Made by a program: the position numbers and the translations under genes
The notes under the pieces: generated by a model
The model's input: the letters and a program-made list of their open reading frames with translations, nothing else
Told to the model about the DNA's origin: nothing
The model's database searches: none
Source: Pseudorhodobacter antarcticus
GTDB lineage: Bacteria; Pseudomonadota; Alphaproteobacteria; Rhodobacterales; Rhodobacteraceae
Direction: 5' to 3'
DNA length: 13,913 nt
NCBI GenBank assembly: GCA_945897655.1
Contig: CAMDHB010000048.1
Coordinates: 1-13,913, forward strand
Part shown: piece after piece, positions 1 to 6,727 of the stretch
Layout of the letters: each line of letters starts with the position of its first letter
Numbering within the stretch: the first letter of the stretch is position 1

Positions 1-1
1 T

Positions 2-178
2 GAAATGGCCGCGTTCTCCTCCTGCGTCCTACGTCCTCTGGAATGGGCCGGACTGCTTGTTCAGACCCGTGAAGCGCGCGATGGAAAGCATTTGCACCAC
101 GTCTTCAAAACGCCTCTGTGGCGCAGTGCAATGAGGCTGGATACCGACAAATTACTGCGTCCCGTGCTCGTCCATTAG
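2..178 (+). CDS. C-terminal fragment of an unrecognised protein (5' end outside window)
   Basis: An open frame runs from the window edge to a TAG at 176-178, giving 58 residues. It contains a readable protein-like segment: RPLEWAGLLVQTREARDGK, followed by HVFKTPLWRSAMRLDTDKLL and a short tail ending VLVH. The mixture of a hydrophobic/aromatic helix and a basic KTPLWR stretch looks like genuine coding sequence rather than a chance frame. I cannot assign a family. It is transcribed towards the leftward operon (convergent with the MOSC gene, whose stop is at 324). The missing upstream part is needed to identify it. Confidence 0.5.
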   Translation, partial: EMAAFSSCVLRPLEWAGLLVQTREARDGKHLHHVFKTPLWRSAMRLDTDKLLRPVLVH

Positions 179-323
179 CCACCCACACAATCGGCCCATA
201 GCGGTCATTCAGTTTCTAGCGATTGCCTCGCGAGTTCGGTCCTTCAGACATGCTTGCCGAAGGTTGCTAAGCCTGTGGCGCGACACTGGGCGGCATTTCC
301 AGTAAGACGTGCGACGAAGCTCT
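179..323. other. Intergenic region between convergent genes, nothing recognised
   Basis: This 145-base gap separates the end of the left-edge partial gene from the stop codon of the MOSC gene. I see no open frame worth calling, no RNA gene and no convincing hairpin followed by a T run, so termination of the leftward operon is not explained by an obvious intrinsic terminator here. Confidence 0.5.
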
Positions 324-869
324 TCAAAGCCGCATGATCGCGTCTGTCAGGGTGACTTCTCCATCTTGCTGCACCGAACAGTAGAGGCCGCGCAATCGGT
401 AAGCCGCATGCGACCGGGTCCAGTCATAGGCGGCCTTTCCCATCCGCACCTTCCATTTGGCGCACCCATCGTTCGGCTCGTCGCTGACCCGCAGCACGGC
501 GGTACCCGCCTGCAACAACGCGCCTACCGGCAGGTTGGCATGGCTGAGGTCAAGATCGCAGGCGATGTTGTCACCGGGATGGTTGTGCGGAGTGCCGTCG
601 CGCCAAAGCAGGTCCAGCACCCGCGCCGACATGAGGCTGACCTGATTGCGCGGATCGGGGCTGCCGTCCTCCAGCACCAGCCACGGGCGCGAGGATTCGA
701 AATCGCCGACGACGCCCACAGCGCGGGTCAGGGTCAGACGGCCAGGAAAGCTGCGCTGGTTCGGTTTGGGACGCAGGCAAAGCAGCCGTATCGCGCCCCG
801 GTCGCGCGGGGCGGCCAGAACCTGAGGCAAGGCGGCGGTCAGGGTCTCGGCTGACAGGAAATCGGTCAT
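324..869 (-). CDS. MOSC-domain protein
   Basis: The 181-residue protein is a stand-alone MOSC domain (the beta-barrel domain named after molybdenum cofactor sulfurase C-termini). Supporting landmarks are GDNIACD at 99-105 (the usual G-x-N-I strand start), a hydrophobic AVLRVSDEPNDGCAKW at 124-139 with the family's conserved Cys at 136, and the closing GLYCSV strand near 161-166. The N-terminal 50 residues are specific to this protein. MOSC proteins deliver or bind sulfur or the molybdenum cofactor, and some act in N-reductive reactions; none of this can be read from the sequence here. Its ATG overlaps the stop of the upstream 71-residue gene by ATGA (866-869), so it is translated as the last gene of the amine operon. 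The role in amine metabolism is unknown. Domain assignment is fairly sure, function is not. Confidence 0.75.
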   Translation of the reverse strand: MTDFLSAETLTAALPQVLAAPRDRGAIRLLCLRPKPNQRSFPGRLTLTRAVGVVGDFESSRPWLVLEDGSPDPRNQVSLMSARVLDLLWRDGTPHNHPGDNIACDLDLSHANLPVGALLQAGTAVLRVSDEPNDGCAKWKVRMGKAAYDWTRSHAAYRLRGLYCSVQQDGEVTLTDAIMRL

Positions 870-1081
870 TGCGATGGGTCCTTTGCCGAAGGTGGCGTCA
901 GCGCGCCGGGGAGGGTGTTGGCCAGCGCGCCCCGACGGTCGGTCAGGCTCTGGTGGCGGGCATCACACGAAGAGCAGGCCGTGGCCGTCGCTGGCATGCG
1001 CGCATGATGCGCCCAGAGCCCGCCGCCGAGGATCGCCACAGTGGCCACAACCCCCGCTATCCACCACAAACGGCGTGTCAT
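866..1081 (-). CDS. Small membrane-anchored or exported protein with CxxC motif, function unknown
   Basis: I chose the ATG at 1081 because it forms an ATGA overlap with the stop of the upstream TMADH-like gene, just as this gene's own stop (866-868) forms an ATGA overlap with the MOSC gene. An in-frame ATG at 1099 would overlap the upstream gene more deeply. The 71-residue product starts MTRRLWW, has one hydrophobic helix at about residues 5-24 (LWWIAGVVATVAILGGGLWA), then a polar tail with CSSCDARH at 36-43. It could be a signal anchor or an uncleaved signal peptide; there is no lipobox. The CxxC pair could bind a metal or be redox active; it is not a c-type haem site because CxxCH is absent. 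I do not recognise a family. Its position, tightly coupled on both sides, suggests it works with the flavoprotein or the MOSC protein. Confidence 0.6.
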   Translation of the reverse strand: MTRRLWWIAGVVATVAILGGGLWAHHARMPATATACSSCDARHQSLTDRRGALANTLPGALTPPSAKDPSQ

Positions 1082-3168
1082 TCGGCCGCCCTTGACCAAA
1101 GTGCCGCGGCATCAAGGCCCACATCAACCTTGTCATGCCGCAGCGGCAGGTCGATATCCACAGCCCGGTCAAGGTTCTGCGCATAGCGGTGGCCCGCATA
1201 GGTGGCGGCGGCGATGATTGCCGGGGCCTCGCAATCGCCGATCCGGGTCAGGGTGAAGGGCAGATCGGCGTGCAGGCCGTCAGGCCCGTAACGCAGGGCG
1301 GTGTACAAGTCATCCACCGGGGCCCGCTGACCGACCAAGACAAGACCCGTTGCAGGCAGCACCGTTTCGGCCCCGGAATGCGCGCAAGCCAGCGTCACCG
1401 CCTGGCCATCGAACCAGCTAAGTTCCTGCGCAGTCACAAGCCGGATACCCAGACCCATCAGATGCCCCGGCACGCGCCAGCCTTCGCCGGTTTTTTCGGC
1501 CCAGGCCGAGATGCGGTCCTGCGGCGTGACCAGCGTCACCTCCAGCCCCGCCGCGCGCAATTTTTCGGCAATCACGCCGCCCATATAGTAGCCGTCCGCA
1601 TCATACACGACGGTTGGCCCTGTGGGCAGAATGTCATCCAGAATGTCATCGGGGGTCAGGACTTGAACCGATGGGTCGGCGATGGGCTGGAACCGTTTGC
1701 CCGTAAACAGGTCACGCCGCCAGCGCGCGCCGGTGGCGATGCAGACATGGTCCGCGCCAAAGGCCAGAATATCCTCGGCCGTCAGGCGGCTTTCGCGAAA
1801 GACCTGAACATTCGGCATCTTGGCGATTTGCCCTTCGCGGTAGTCGCGCACGCGGATGTATTCGCGCATCCCCGGCAGCGTGGCCTCGCGCACCACACGC
1901 CCGCCCAGGATCCGCGACGCCTCAGCCAGGGTCACGGCATAGCCGCGCAGGCCGAGGGTGCGGGCCGCCTCCAGCCCAGCCGGGCCTGCGCCCACGATCA
2001 GCACCTGCGCGTCTGACCCTTTGGGGGCGGCGCGTTCTGGGTGCCAGCCTTGACGCCATTCCTCGCCCATCGTTGGGTTCTGGGTGCAGCGGATCGGTAC
2101 TGAGAGGCTGTCACCGGAATAGCAGACATTGCAGCCGATACATTCGCGGATATCTTCGGGGCGGCCCTCTTCGATCTTTCGCGGCAGGAACGGGTCGGCG
2201 ATCGAGGGGCGGGCGGCCCCGATCAGGTCGGTCAGCCCGGATTTCACCATGCGCACCATCGTATCGGGCGAGGTAAAGCGGCCCACCGTCACCACGGGTT
2301 TGGTCGTGACCGAGCGGACCCACTTCATGTAGGGCTCCAACGCTGCTTCCTTGACGAAACGCGATGGGCCCATTTCCAGCGAATAATCCTGGATGTTGAT
2401 GTCCCAAAGGTCCGGCATTTCGGCCATCATGGCGAACATCTCTTGCCGTTCGCCCAAGATCGGCTGGCCGTCTTCGCCCGTTTCGGCATCGGCGGCAAAG
2501 CGGACGACGACTCCGCAGCGGTCGCCCACGGCCTCTTTGGTGTCCGCAATCAACTCGCGCACCAGACGGGTGCGGTTGTGCAGGCCGCCGCCATACTCGT
2601 CAGACCTTGTGTTGGTCTCGGGGTCCAGAAAATGCGCCAGCAGATAGCCGTGGGTGGCATAGACATAGACGAGGTCGAACTCGGCCGCCTTGGCGCGCAG
2701 GGCGGCGTTGCGGTGCCAGCGGCGGAGGTTGCGGATGTCTTCCTTGTCCATAGCGCGGCTTTGGAACGGATGGCCCACCGAATTGGGCATCGCGGCCACA
2801 TCAAAGGACACCAACCGCGATGCCAGATTGGCCGACCGCGCGCCGCCGAACCACAATTCCGCCCCCGCAAGCGCGCCATGGGCGTGAACCTTGTCGGTCA
2901 TCAGCCGGTGTGAGCGGACATCGGTGTCATCCCAAAGCGTGGCCGAGATGTAGTGCTGATCATCCGATTTGGGGTGGATCGAGCAATATTCGGTATTGAC
3001 CACGCCCCAGCCGCCTTCGGCCTTGACGCCGCGCATCTCGGCCAGCGTGCGCGGGCGCACCCAGCCCATGCCGGTGCAATGGGGCACCTGATAGAACCGG
3101 TTCCTGGTGGTCACCGGGCCGATTTTCACCGGCTGAAACAAGATGTCATAGCGGGGGTCGCGGGTCAT
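1078..3168 (-). CDS. Trimethylamine/histamine-dehydrogenase-family flavoprotein (FMN, 4Fe-4S)
   Basis: The 696-residue protein matches the old-yellow-enzyme-like amine dehydrogenase family (TMADH about 730 residues) along its length. The start MTRDPRYDILFQPV resembles TMADH closely. A TIM barrel at about 5-345 includes Cys31 in FYQVPHC, the equivalent of TMADH Cys30 that bonds covalently to FMN, and the active-site pair Tyr170/His173 in YATH. The cluster CIGCNVC (Cys343, 346, 349) plus Cys361 supplies the four 4Fe-4S ligands. A GAGPAG nucleotide-binding loop at 393-398 opens the C-terminal ADP/NAD(P)-like domains. Two of three TMADH substrate-cage aromatics appear kept (Tyr61, Trp255), but the Trp355 position is Asp353, as I recall for histamine dehydrogenase. 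The substrate is thus probably a polar or charged secondary/tertiary amine rather than trimethylamine. The reaction is oxidative demethylation or deamination, with electrons probably passed to an ETF-like acceptor not seen here. Start at 3168 fits an ATGA overlap with the regulator gene. Family sure, substrate unknown. Confidence 0.88.
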   Translation of the reverse strand: MTRDPRYDILFQPVKIGPVTTRNRFYQVPHCTGMGWVRPRTLAEMRGVKAEGGWGVVNTEYCSIHPKSDDQHYISATLWDDTDVRSHRLMTDKVHAHGALAGAELWFGGARSANLASRLVSFDVAAMPNSVGHPFQSRAMDKEDIRNLRRWHRNAALRAKAAEFDLVYVYATHGYLLAHFLDPETNTRSDEYGGGLHNRTRLVRELIADTKEAVGDRCGVVVRFAADAETGEDGQPILGERQEMFAMMAEMPDLWDINIQDYSLEMGPSRFVKEAALEPYMKWVRSVTTKPVVTVGRFTSPDTMVRMVKSGLTDLIGAARPSIADPFLPRKIEEGRPEDIRECIGCNVCYSGDSLSVPIRCTQNPTMGEEWRQGWHPERAAPKGSDAQVLIVGAGPAGLEAARTLGLRGYAVTLAEASRILGGRVVREATLPGMREYIRVRDYREGQIAKMPNVQVFRESRLTAEDILAFGADHVCIATGARWRRDLFTGKRFQPIADPSVQVLTPDDILDDILPTGPTVVYDADGYYMGGVIAEKLRAAGLEVTLVTPQDRISAWAEKTGEGWRVPGHLMGLGIRLVTAQELSWFDGQAVTLACAHSGAETVLPATGLVLVGQRAPVDDLYTALRYGPDGLHADLPFTLTRIGDCEAPAIIAAATYAGHRYAQNLDRAVDIDLPLRHDKVDVGLDAAALWSRAAE

Positions 3169-3851
3169 TCTGTCTGTCCTTGCCTGTCGTCGGTAACCGT
3201 CTGGAAATGTTTGGGAAACAAGGCGGCGATGACATTCATTGCGCGCGTTCGGCAGATGGGACGGCGAAACTCCGCAGGGTAGAGCAGCATGTTCAGCCAC
3301 AGCCCGTCATAAAGCGCCTCGATACTCAGCGCCGTTTCGGTTGGGTCAAGGCCGGTATATCCGGCATCCACGATCATTTCGGTAATGATGGTGACCGTTG
3401 CCTCTAACCGCTCGTCATCCATGTCGCCCACGGCACGGCGGTAAACCTCGCGGGCGCTGGCATCGCCATAAAAGGCGAACCAGACAGCCAGCTTTTTGCG
3501 GTGGCAGATCGCGGCATGAAAGCGGGACTCGATGATGGCATGCAACAGATCCCGGCTGCTGCGATCCGGCCCCTGCAGGCGTGACTGCCACAGGGCGCGC
3601 TGTTCGGCAGCCAGATGTTTCAGGACCGTCTCGAACAGCCGTTCTTTGCTTTCGAAGTGAAAGTTGGCAAGTCCGACGGACACGCCGGCAATCTCGGTCA
3701 CCACGCCCATTGTGGTGCCACTGAGGCCAAAGCGAGAGATGGCCTCGATCGTGGCGTCGATCAGTTGCAGGCGGCGTTCGGCCTTGGCCTCGGCGCGGCT
3801 GATCTTTGCCGGTTTCGGGGATGTGGTTGCCTCTGTCATCGCGCCATTCAT
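3165..3851 (-). CDS. BetI-like TetR-family transcriptional regulator
   Basis: The 228-residue product has a TetR N-terminal helix-turn-helix at about 30-75 (IDATIEAISRFGLSGTTMGV, then EIAGVSVGLANFHFESKERL) and a BetI-type ligand domain with WFAFYGDA and a DGLWLNMLL helix near the C-terminus. E. coli BetI shows the same RRQLIDATLEAI and DGLWLR landmarks. BetI regulators repress choline/betaine genes; the relatives in amine operons sense various quaternary amines or polyamines, so the ligand here is open. I placed the start at 3851 (19 bases after the ATPase stop, with AAAAGGA directly before it); 3839 is an alternative, and the upstream in-frame ATG at 3899 would overlap the ATPase gene. The stop overlaps the next start (ATGA, 3165-3168). 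Being inside the operon it would be autoregulated; the palindromes at 7960-7980 are the likely operator. Confidence 0.85.
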   Translation of the reverse strand: MNGAMTEATTSPKPAKISRAEAKAERRLQLIDATIEAISRFGLSGTTMGVVTEIAGVSVGLANFHFESKERLFETVLKHLAAEQRALWQSRLQGPDRSSRDLLHAIIESRFHAAICHRKKLAVWFAFYGDASAREVYRRAVGDMDDERLEATVTIITEMIVDAGYTGLDPTETALSIEALYDGLWLNMLLYPAEFRRPICRTRAMNVIAALFPKHFQTVTDDRQGQTE

Positions 3852-3870
3852 GTCCTTTTGGTGCCAGTCT

Positions 3871-4944
3871 TCATCCTGCGTCCAGCAGCAGGACCGCATC
3901 GTCTTTCCAGGTCAGCCAGACGTTCTGGCCGGGCGAAAGGCTGCTGATGAAGGCATCCCCCGGCCCCTGTATGGCGACCGCAACGGGTGTGGTGCGGCCC
4001 GGGATCGCGACATGCAGCATCTGACGCCCGCCAAGATACTGCTGCGCCTGCACCACCCCCTCAACCGCGCCGGGGCCAGGCTGAGTACTGTGGAGGGTCA
4101 GGTTTTCGGGACGAATGGCAACGGTGGCGGCTGTGCCGTCCGGCCTGCCACCGTCTTGCCCGTTCAGGCGCCGGCGGCCAAGCCCCTGAACCTGAACCTC
4201 TGGCATGCCCTGCCGGTGCACCACGGCATCAAAGAAATTCATCGTGCCGATGAAGGCCGCGACAGTGCGGTTCTGCGGGCGTTCGTAAAGGCCGGTCGGC
4301 GTGTCGACCTGAACCACAGCGCCCTGCGCCATCACGGCGATGCGGTCCGACAGGGTCAGCGCCTCTTCCTGATCATGGGTCACAAGGACAAAGGTGATGC
4401 CCAGCCTTTGCTGCAACAGGCGCAATTCCAGTTGCATCTGTTCGCGCAACTGCTTGTCCAGCGCGCCCAAGGGCTCGTCCAGCAGCAGCACCTTCGGCTT
4501 CAGGATCAGCGCGCGCGCCAGTGCCACGCGCTGCATTTGCCCGCCCGAAAGCTGGTTGGCCCGCCGGTCGCCATAGCCCGGCAAGGCGATCAGGCCCAGC
4601 ATCTCGTCCACCATCTCGGCCTGTTTCGGCTTGGGGATGTTCAGGCGGCGCAAGCCATAGGCGATGTTGTCGCGCACGTTCAGATGCGGAAAGATCGCGT
4701 AATTCTGGAACACCATGTTGATCGGGCGGTTGTGCGGCGGCACGCTTTCCATCGCTTGCCCGTCGATCACGATGCTGCCCGAGGTGACCGCCTCGAACCC
4801 GGCCAGCATGCGCAACAGCGTGGTCTTGCCCGACCCGGACGCCCCCAGCAGCGAGAAGAACTCGCCCGCCCTGATCTGCAGCGACACATCGCGCACCGCC
4901 TGCACGCGGCCAAAGGATTTGGTGACATTCCGGATCGAGATCAC
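3871..4944 (-). CDS. potA-like: PotA-type ABC transporter ATP-binding protein
   Basis: This 357-residue ATPase powers import through the two permeases encoded just upstream. Visible motifs are Walker A GASGSGKTT (34-42), Q-loop Gln80 in FQNYAIFPHL, signature LSGGQMQR (132-139), Walker B VLLLDEP (152-158) and the switch His190. Residues from about 240 onward form a TOBE-type C-terminal domain, as expected for the polyamine/opine/iron (PotA, CUT1-like) class; the length is near that of E. coli PotA (378). The start is GTG at 4944: a strong AAAGGAAG sits about six bases upstream and overlaps the stop of the preceding permease, whereas the next ATG (4928) would cut into the first beta strand. It lies 12 bases after potC and 19 before the regulator. 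Substrate class (polyamine or related cationic amine) is inferred from family and context. Confidence 0.93.
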   Translation of the reverse strand: MISIRNVTKSFGRVQAVRDVSLQIRAGEFFSLLGASGSGKTTLLRMLAGFEAVTSGSIVIDGQAMESVPPHNRPINMVFQNYAIFPHLNVRDNIAYGLRRLNIPKPKQAEMVDEMLGLIALPGYGDRRANQLSGGQMQRVALARALILKPKVLLLDEPLGALDKQLREQMQLELRLLQQRLGITFVLVTHDQEEALTLSDRIAVMAQGAVVQVDTPTGLYERPQNRTVAAFIGTMNFFDAVVHRQGMPEVQVQGLGRRRLNGQDGGRPDGTAATVAIRPENLTLHSTQPGPGAVEGVVQAQQYLGGRQMLHVAIPGRTTPVAVAIQGPGDAFISSLSPGQNVWLTWKDDAVLLLDAG

Positions 4945-4956
4945 GCGCGGCTTCCT

Positions 4957-5775
4957 TTAGCGAGAGACAAGGCTGGTATCGGTCCGCCCCATCCGGGCGA
5001 ACCAAAGGCTGAGAAACACCAGCGCGAACGAGGCGACGAGGATCAGCGACGACAGGGCCAGCAGCGACGGGAAGGACTGCGGAAAGCGCAGTTGCGTCCA
5101 GATATACATGGGCAAGGTCGCATCGGTGCCGCTCAAGAAAAAGGCCATGATGAACTCGTCAAACGACACGGTAAAGGTCAGGAGCAGGCTGGCCACCACA
5201 CCCGGCAGGATGTTCGGAAAGGTCACGCGCCAAAAGGTCCACCAGCCGTTTTCGCCCAGATCAGCCGAGGCCTCCTCCAGCGACCGATTGGCCCCCTCGA
5301 AACGCGGCAAAAGGATCGAGATCGCGAATGGCAGGCAAACCACGACATGGCCAAGCGCCACGGTATACAGTGACAGCGGAACGCCAAGGCGACTGATCAC
5401 CACCAAAAGCGCTACACCGAACACCAGCCCGGGCACGACCAGCGGCAGCATCACAAAGCCGGTGATCGGCCGCTTGCCCGGCAGGACCGCGCGCGACAAA
5501 GCCTTGGCCGCAGGCACGGCAAGGACTGTGGACAACAGCGCCACCGACAGCCCGACCTGCAGGCTGTTTTGCAACGCATCGAACACAGGCCCTCGGGTGA
5601 ACAACTGAGCGTACCAACCCAGCGTGATCCCATCCATCGGAAAGCGCTGATACAAGCCCGAGTTCAGCGAGAACAGCGGGATGAACAGGATCGGCACATA
5701 CAGAAACACAGCAAAGCCAATGGCATAGGCGGCGAGGGTTCGGTTGTGCCGGTTGAAGATTTGCGGCTCTGCCAT
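4957..5775 (-). CDS. potC-like: PotC-type ABC transporter permease
   Basis: The 272-residue protein is an inner-membrane subunit with six predicted hydrophobic helices, the first at about 13-36. The BPD_transp_1 signature (EAA loop) that contacts the ATPase lies at 168-191, EEASADLGENGWWTFWRVTF followed by PNILPG. The SFDEF segment at 204-208 is typical of PotC/YdcV-like permeases. It starts two bases after the stop of the other permease, and its stop carries the ribosome-binding site of the ATPase gene. It forms the heterodimeric channel with the PotB-type protein. Confidence 0.93.
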   Translation of the reverse strand: MAEPQIFNRHNRTLAAYAIGFAVFLYVPILFIPLFSLNSGLYQRFPMDGITLGWYAQLFTRGPVFDALQNSLQVGLSVALLSTVLAVPAAKALSRAVLPGKRPITGFVMLPLVVPGLVFGVALLVVISRLGVPLSLYTVALGHVVVCLPFAISILLPRFEGANRSLEEASADLGENGWWTFWRVTFPNILPGVVASLLLTFTVSFDEFIMAFFLSGTDATLPMYIWTQLRFPQSFPSLLALSSLILVASFALVFLSLWFARMGRTDTSLVSR

Positions 5776-5777
5776 GA

Positions 5778-6683
5778 CTATCTCCGCACCAGACGGGTTA
5801 GCAGGAGAAAGACCGCACCGGCCACCGCTACGGCCATGAGCATCACCAGCGACAGCGCCGCCCCCATCGGCCAGTTGTTGATCGGCCCGAATTGAGCCTG
5901 GATCAGGTTGCCGATCATCATGCCATCCGGCCCGCCCAGCATGGCCGGGGTGACATAGTCGCCGACCGTCGGGATGAACATCAGGAAAAAGGCCGACACC
6001 ACACCCGGCAGCGACAAAGGGAGGGTGATGCGCCAGAACCGCCGCGCCGGAGTGTCGCCCAGATCCGCCGCCGCCTCGAGATAGGATTTGTCGATCTTTT
6101 CCAGCGAAACATAGATTGGCAGGATCGCGAAGGCGGCCCAGGCATGGGCCAGCGCGATGGTGACGGCGGTCTTGCTGTACAAAAAGGCCTGCAACGGCGC
6201 CTCGATCAGGCCAAGGCCCATCAGGCTGGAATTCAGCGCCCCCTCATAGCCAAGCACCACACGCCAGGCGAAAATGCGCAACAGATAGCTGGTCCAGAAG
6301 GGCAAGGTCAGCAAGATGATCCACAGCATCTTGTGGCGATACACATGAAAGGCGACATAGTAGGCGACGGGGTAGCTGAGGATCACCGTCACCCCGGTGG
6401 CGATGGCCGCCACCATCAGCGACCGCGACAACAGCGCGCCATACATGGGCTGTTCAAGTATGGCCGCATAATTGCCCAAGGTCGGCGTCCGCACCATGTC
6501 ATAGCCCGACATCGACCAAAAGCTCATCGTGAACAGCAGGCCAAAGGGGATCAGGATGGCCAGCGCCAGCACAATCAGCGTTGGAGACAGCAAGAGATAG
6601 CCGCGCAACGTCTCGTGACGGTGCAGGAACCTGCCCGATGCCGTCGGGGCAGGCAATGTGCCAAGGCTGTTTGAACTGCTCAA
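5778..6683 (-). CDS. potB-like: PotB-type ABC transporter permease
   Basis: An inner-membrane permease of about 301 residues. The first hydrophobic helix is at about 28-50 (YLLLSPTLIVLALAILIPFG), the EAA loop is at 203-227 (EAAADLGDTPARRFWRITLP then LSLPG), and the GDYVTPAMLGG segment at 241-251 is characteristic of PotB/YdcU/HisM-like polyamine and opine permeases. The start is uncertain. No ATG exists between the binding-protein stop (6728) and the first membrane helix. I favour TTG at 6683, preceded by AGGAG twelve bases upstream. The frame also stays open to an ATG at 6779, which would add 32 unusual residues and overlap the binding-protein gene by 52 bases. Paired with the PotC-type subunit. 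Confidence 0.9.
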   Translation of the reverse strand: MSSSNSLGTLPAPTASGRFLHRHETLRGYLLLSPTLIVLALAILIPFGLLFTMSFWSMSGYDMVRTPTLGNYAAILEQPMYGALLSRSLMVAAIATGVTVILSYPVAYYVAFHVYRHKMLWIILLTLPFWTSYLLRIFAWRVVLGYEGALNSSLMGLGLIEAPLQAFLYSKTAVTIALAHAWAAFAILPIYVSLEKIDKSYLEAAADLGDTPARRFWRITLPLSLPGVVSAFFLMFIPTVGDYVTPAMLGGPDGMMIGNLIQAQFGPINNWPMGAALSLVMLMAVAVAGAVFLLLTRLVRR

Positions 6684-6727
6684 GGTGATTGCCTGCTCCT
6701 GGTCTAGGGGGGGTGCCAGTGGATGGA

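Noticed and set aside
36..43. Reading CSSCDARH of the 71-residue protein (residues 36-43, near 952-976) as a haem c site
   Set aside because: Haem c attachment needs CxxCH; here Asp follows the second Cys.
1135..2016. 293-codon plus-strand frame
   Set aside because: Antisense to the well-supported C-terminal half of the TMADH-like protein, no start signal and no recognisable domain.
1078..3168. Naming the flavoprotein trimethylamine dehydrogenase
   Set aside because: The cage tryptophan position is Asp353, so trimethylamine specificity is not supported.
3664..5373. 569-codon open frame on the plus strand
   Set aside because: It runs antisense through the regulator, ATPase and permease genes, all of which show family motifs; its own translation is Gln/His/Arg-rich with no motif.
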